From SAR202 cluster bacterium (lineage in GTDB: Bacteria > Chloroflexota > Dehalococcoidia > SAR202 > CAJWER01), in NCBI GenBank assembly GCA_030740335.1, contig JASLXL010000138.1, positions 1-7,052 on the forward strand: DNA of 7,052 bases, in the 5' to 3' direction. Made by a program: the position numbers and the translations under genes. The notes beneath the pieces are model-generated. The model was not told the DNA's origin. It was given only the letters and a program-made list of their open reading frames with translations, and did no database searches. This document shows, piece after piece, positions 6,218 to 7,052 of this stretch (positions are counted from its first letter, which is position 1; every line of letters starts with the position of its first letter).

Positions 6218-6754
6218 TCACCGCAGACGTTTATAGAGTTTCCGCTCTAACGAGGTAGCCTGACGTGGGTCTGGGCCATATTTGTTTGGTCCCTTATCAC
6301 CTCTCTCAGTGGCCCACACAATCAGCACTATCCATCCAATGACGAGAACGAACCACAATAATAACCACCAACCAGTCCTGTTGATGTCGTGAAGCCGTCT
6401 CACACCCAATGCCAGTGAGGGGATGATTGTGGCAAGGGTGAATAATGTTTCCAGCAGGCCACCCAGCCATCCGAAAGTGGAAGAATTGCCGGTTAGAGTA
6501 TCTGCGATAATCAATGCAAAGCTTACAACTACTGTGAATAATCCAAACCACCAATACTCCGCCCTTGTAGACCTACCACTGAAATCAACGTATCGTTGAA
6601 ATCCAAGCTTGACTGCAGTTCCGAAGTCAACCATCGGTAGTTCGGCAGCATCTATTCCAATATCAGTAGGTGTGGACGCGCTTAGAGAGACGCCACACTC
6701 TCCACAGAACTGAGCATTCTCCGGATTGTCGCTACCGCAACCTGTGCATTTCAT
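6218..6754 (-). CDS. DUF805 membrane protein with N-terminal zinc ribbon
   Basis: A 178-aa protein made of two parts. Residues 1-22 form a zinc ribbon, with CxxC at C3/C6 and C17/C20 (MKCTGCG and FCGECG). From about residue 44 it is a DUF805 protein, with the typical FSGRSTRAEYWWFGLF (58-73), VRRLHDINRTGWWLLL (118-133) and GDKGPNKYGPDP (152-163) motifs. Hydrophobic segments at about 67-86, 98-117 and 128-147 indicate three or more membrane passes. DUF805 proteins are widespread, often phage- or stress-associated, and their molecular role is not known; the ribbon probably lies in the cytoplasm. GAGG (6760-6763) lies 5 nt before the ATG, supporting the start. Its leader contains the long hairpin at 6784-6818. 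Confidence 0.88.
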   Translation of the reverse strand: MKCTGCGSDNPENAQFCGECGVSLSASTPTDIGIDAAELPMVDFGTAVKLGFQRYVDFSGRSTRAEYWWFGLFTVVVSFALIIADTLTGNSSTFGWLGGLLETLFTLATIIPSLALGVRRLHDINRTGWWLLLWFVLVIGWIVLIVWATERGDKGPNKYGPDPRQATSLERKLYKRLR

Positions 6755-6783
6755 ATCAGCCTCTTCGCTTCTTCCATGATTTG

Positions 6784-6818
6784 CGACTGGGACGAGATAA
6801 CATCGTATCCCCCAGTCG
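6784..6818. repeat. Inverted repeat (8+4 bp hairpin) in the leader of the DUF805 gene
   Basis: CGACTGGG (6784-6791) pairs perfectly with CCCAGTCG (6811-6818), and an inner ACGA (6792-6795) pairs with TCGT (6803-6806), leaving a 7-nt loop and a 4-nt bulge. There is no T-run on either side, so it is not a standard terminator. It lies 30 nt upstream of the DUF805 start codon and could be a 5'-UTR structure or an operator. Confidence 0.4.
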
Positions 6819-6912
6819 TACCTAATCCCCCCATGGGACTTCTAGCCGTTAGGTTCCACCATCACCCCACATGAGCCTGCCTCTGGGGCCAGAACAGCCT
6901 AGGGATTGTATC

Positions 6913-7052
6913 TGAGGTGGACCCCGAAAACTGGACAGGTGGTTAAGCTACAGTGAGGCTCCTAAGATGACCTGGATGCAAGGAGCAGGACATGAAGCAA
7001 TCACGCAGGAAGTACGGTGCGGCGTTCAAAGCCAAGGTAGCCCTGGCAGCTC
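6913..7052 (+). mobile_element. Left end of an IS3-family insertion sequence (cut by window end)
   Basis: A typical IS3-type terminal repeat begins with TG at 6913 and includes GACCCCGAAAACTGGACA (6920-6937). The orfA start follows 55 nt further on. The right end, the second transposase frame and any target duplication are outside the window, so intactness cannot be judged. The exact left boundary is estimated from the usual TG terminus. Confidence 0.75.
6992..7052 (+). CDS. IS3-family transposase OrfA, N-terminal part only
   Basis: The first 20 codons read MKQSRRKYGAAFKAKVALAA, the standard opening of the helix-turn-helix OrfA protein (HTH_Tnp_1) of IS3-family elements, which binds the terminal repeats and, via a programmed frameshift with orfB, forms the transposase. 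AAGGAG (6980-6985) lies 6 nt upstream of the ATG. The reading frame is open to the window end. It is transcribed away from the DUF805 gene. Confidence 0.85.
   Translation, partial: MKQSRRKYGAAFKAKVALAA

Overview
The window looks like a chromosomal piece of an uncultured, moderately GC-rich bacterium. The gene repertoire (secretion-free beta-propeller glycosidase-like protein, AtzA/TrzN-like amidohydrolase, zinc-less MDR oxidoreductase, NIPSNAP, DUF805) resembles what is common in Chloroflexota (Dehalococcoidia/SAR202-like) or actinobacterial metagenome genomes. That assignment is an inference from gene content and is not proven by any marker here.

Layout. (1) 1-564: a leader with a perfect 13-bp palindrome, then a small DUF454 (YbaN-type) membrane protein on +. 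(2) 625-3663, +: a 496-aa five-bladed-propeller glycoside-hydrolase-like protein, then after 126 nt a 469-aa metal-dependent amidohydrolase of the AtzA/TrzN/MTA-SAH-deaminase group. (3) 3707-4678, -: a convergent 323-aa MDR-superfamily oxidoreductase that lacks the usual zinc ligands. (4) 4772-4895, -: tRNA-Thr(CGT) with encoded CCA, followed by a strong intrinsic terminator. (5) 4951-5723: a decay zone. It holds a pair of 12-bp-phased TGGTGTCA repeats, the C-terminal remnant of a tyrosine recombinase interrupted by an in-frame TGA, and the frameshifted C-terminal remnant of a LamG/DUF1080-like (concanavalin-type sugar-binding/hydrolase) domain. (6) 5806-6754, -: a 98-aa NIPSNAP protein and a zinc-ribbon/DUF805 membrane protein. 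(7) 6913-7052, +: the left end of an IS3-family insertion sequence, cut by the window edge, with its terminal repeat and the first 20 codons of OrfA.

How the parts may work together. The propeller protein, amidohydrolase and NAD(P)-dependent oxidoreductase are plausible steps of a small catabolic set acting on a modified sugar or heterocyclic compound, but no transporter or regulator is present to fix the substrate. The tRNA, broken integrase, direct repeats, gene fragment and IS mark 4.8-7.05 kb as a used insertion hot spot. I found no CRISPR array, toxin-antitoxin pair, retron or clear new defence system. The most notable single items are the amidohydrolase with Tyr in place of the usual HxxE glutamate, and the mosaic pseudogene zone beside the tRNA.
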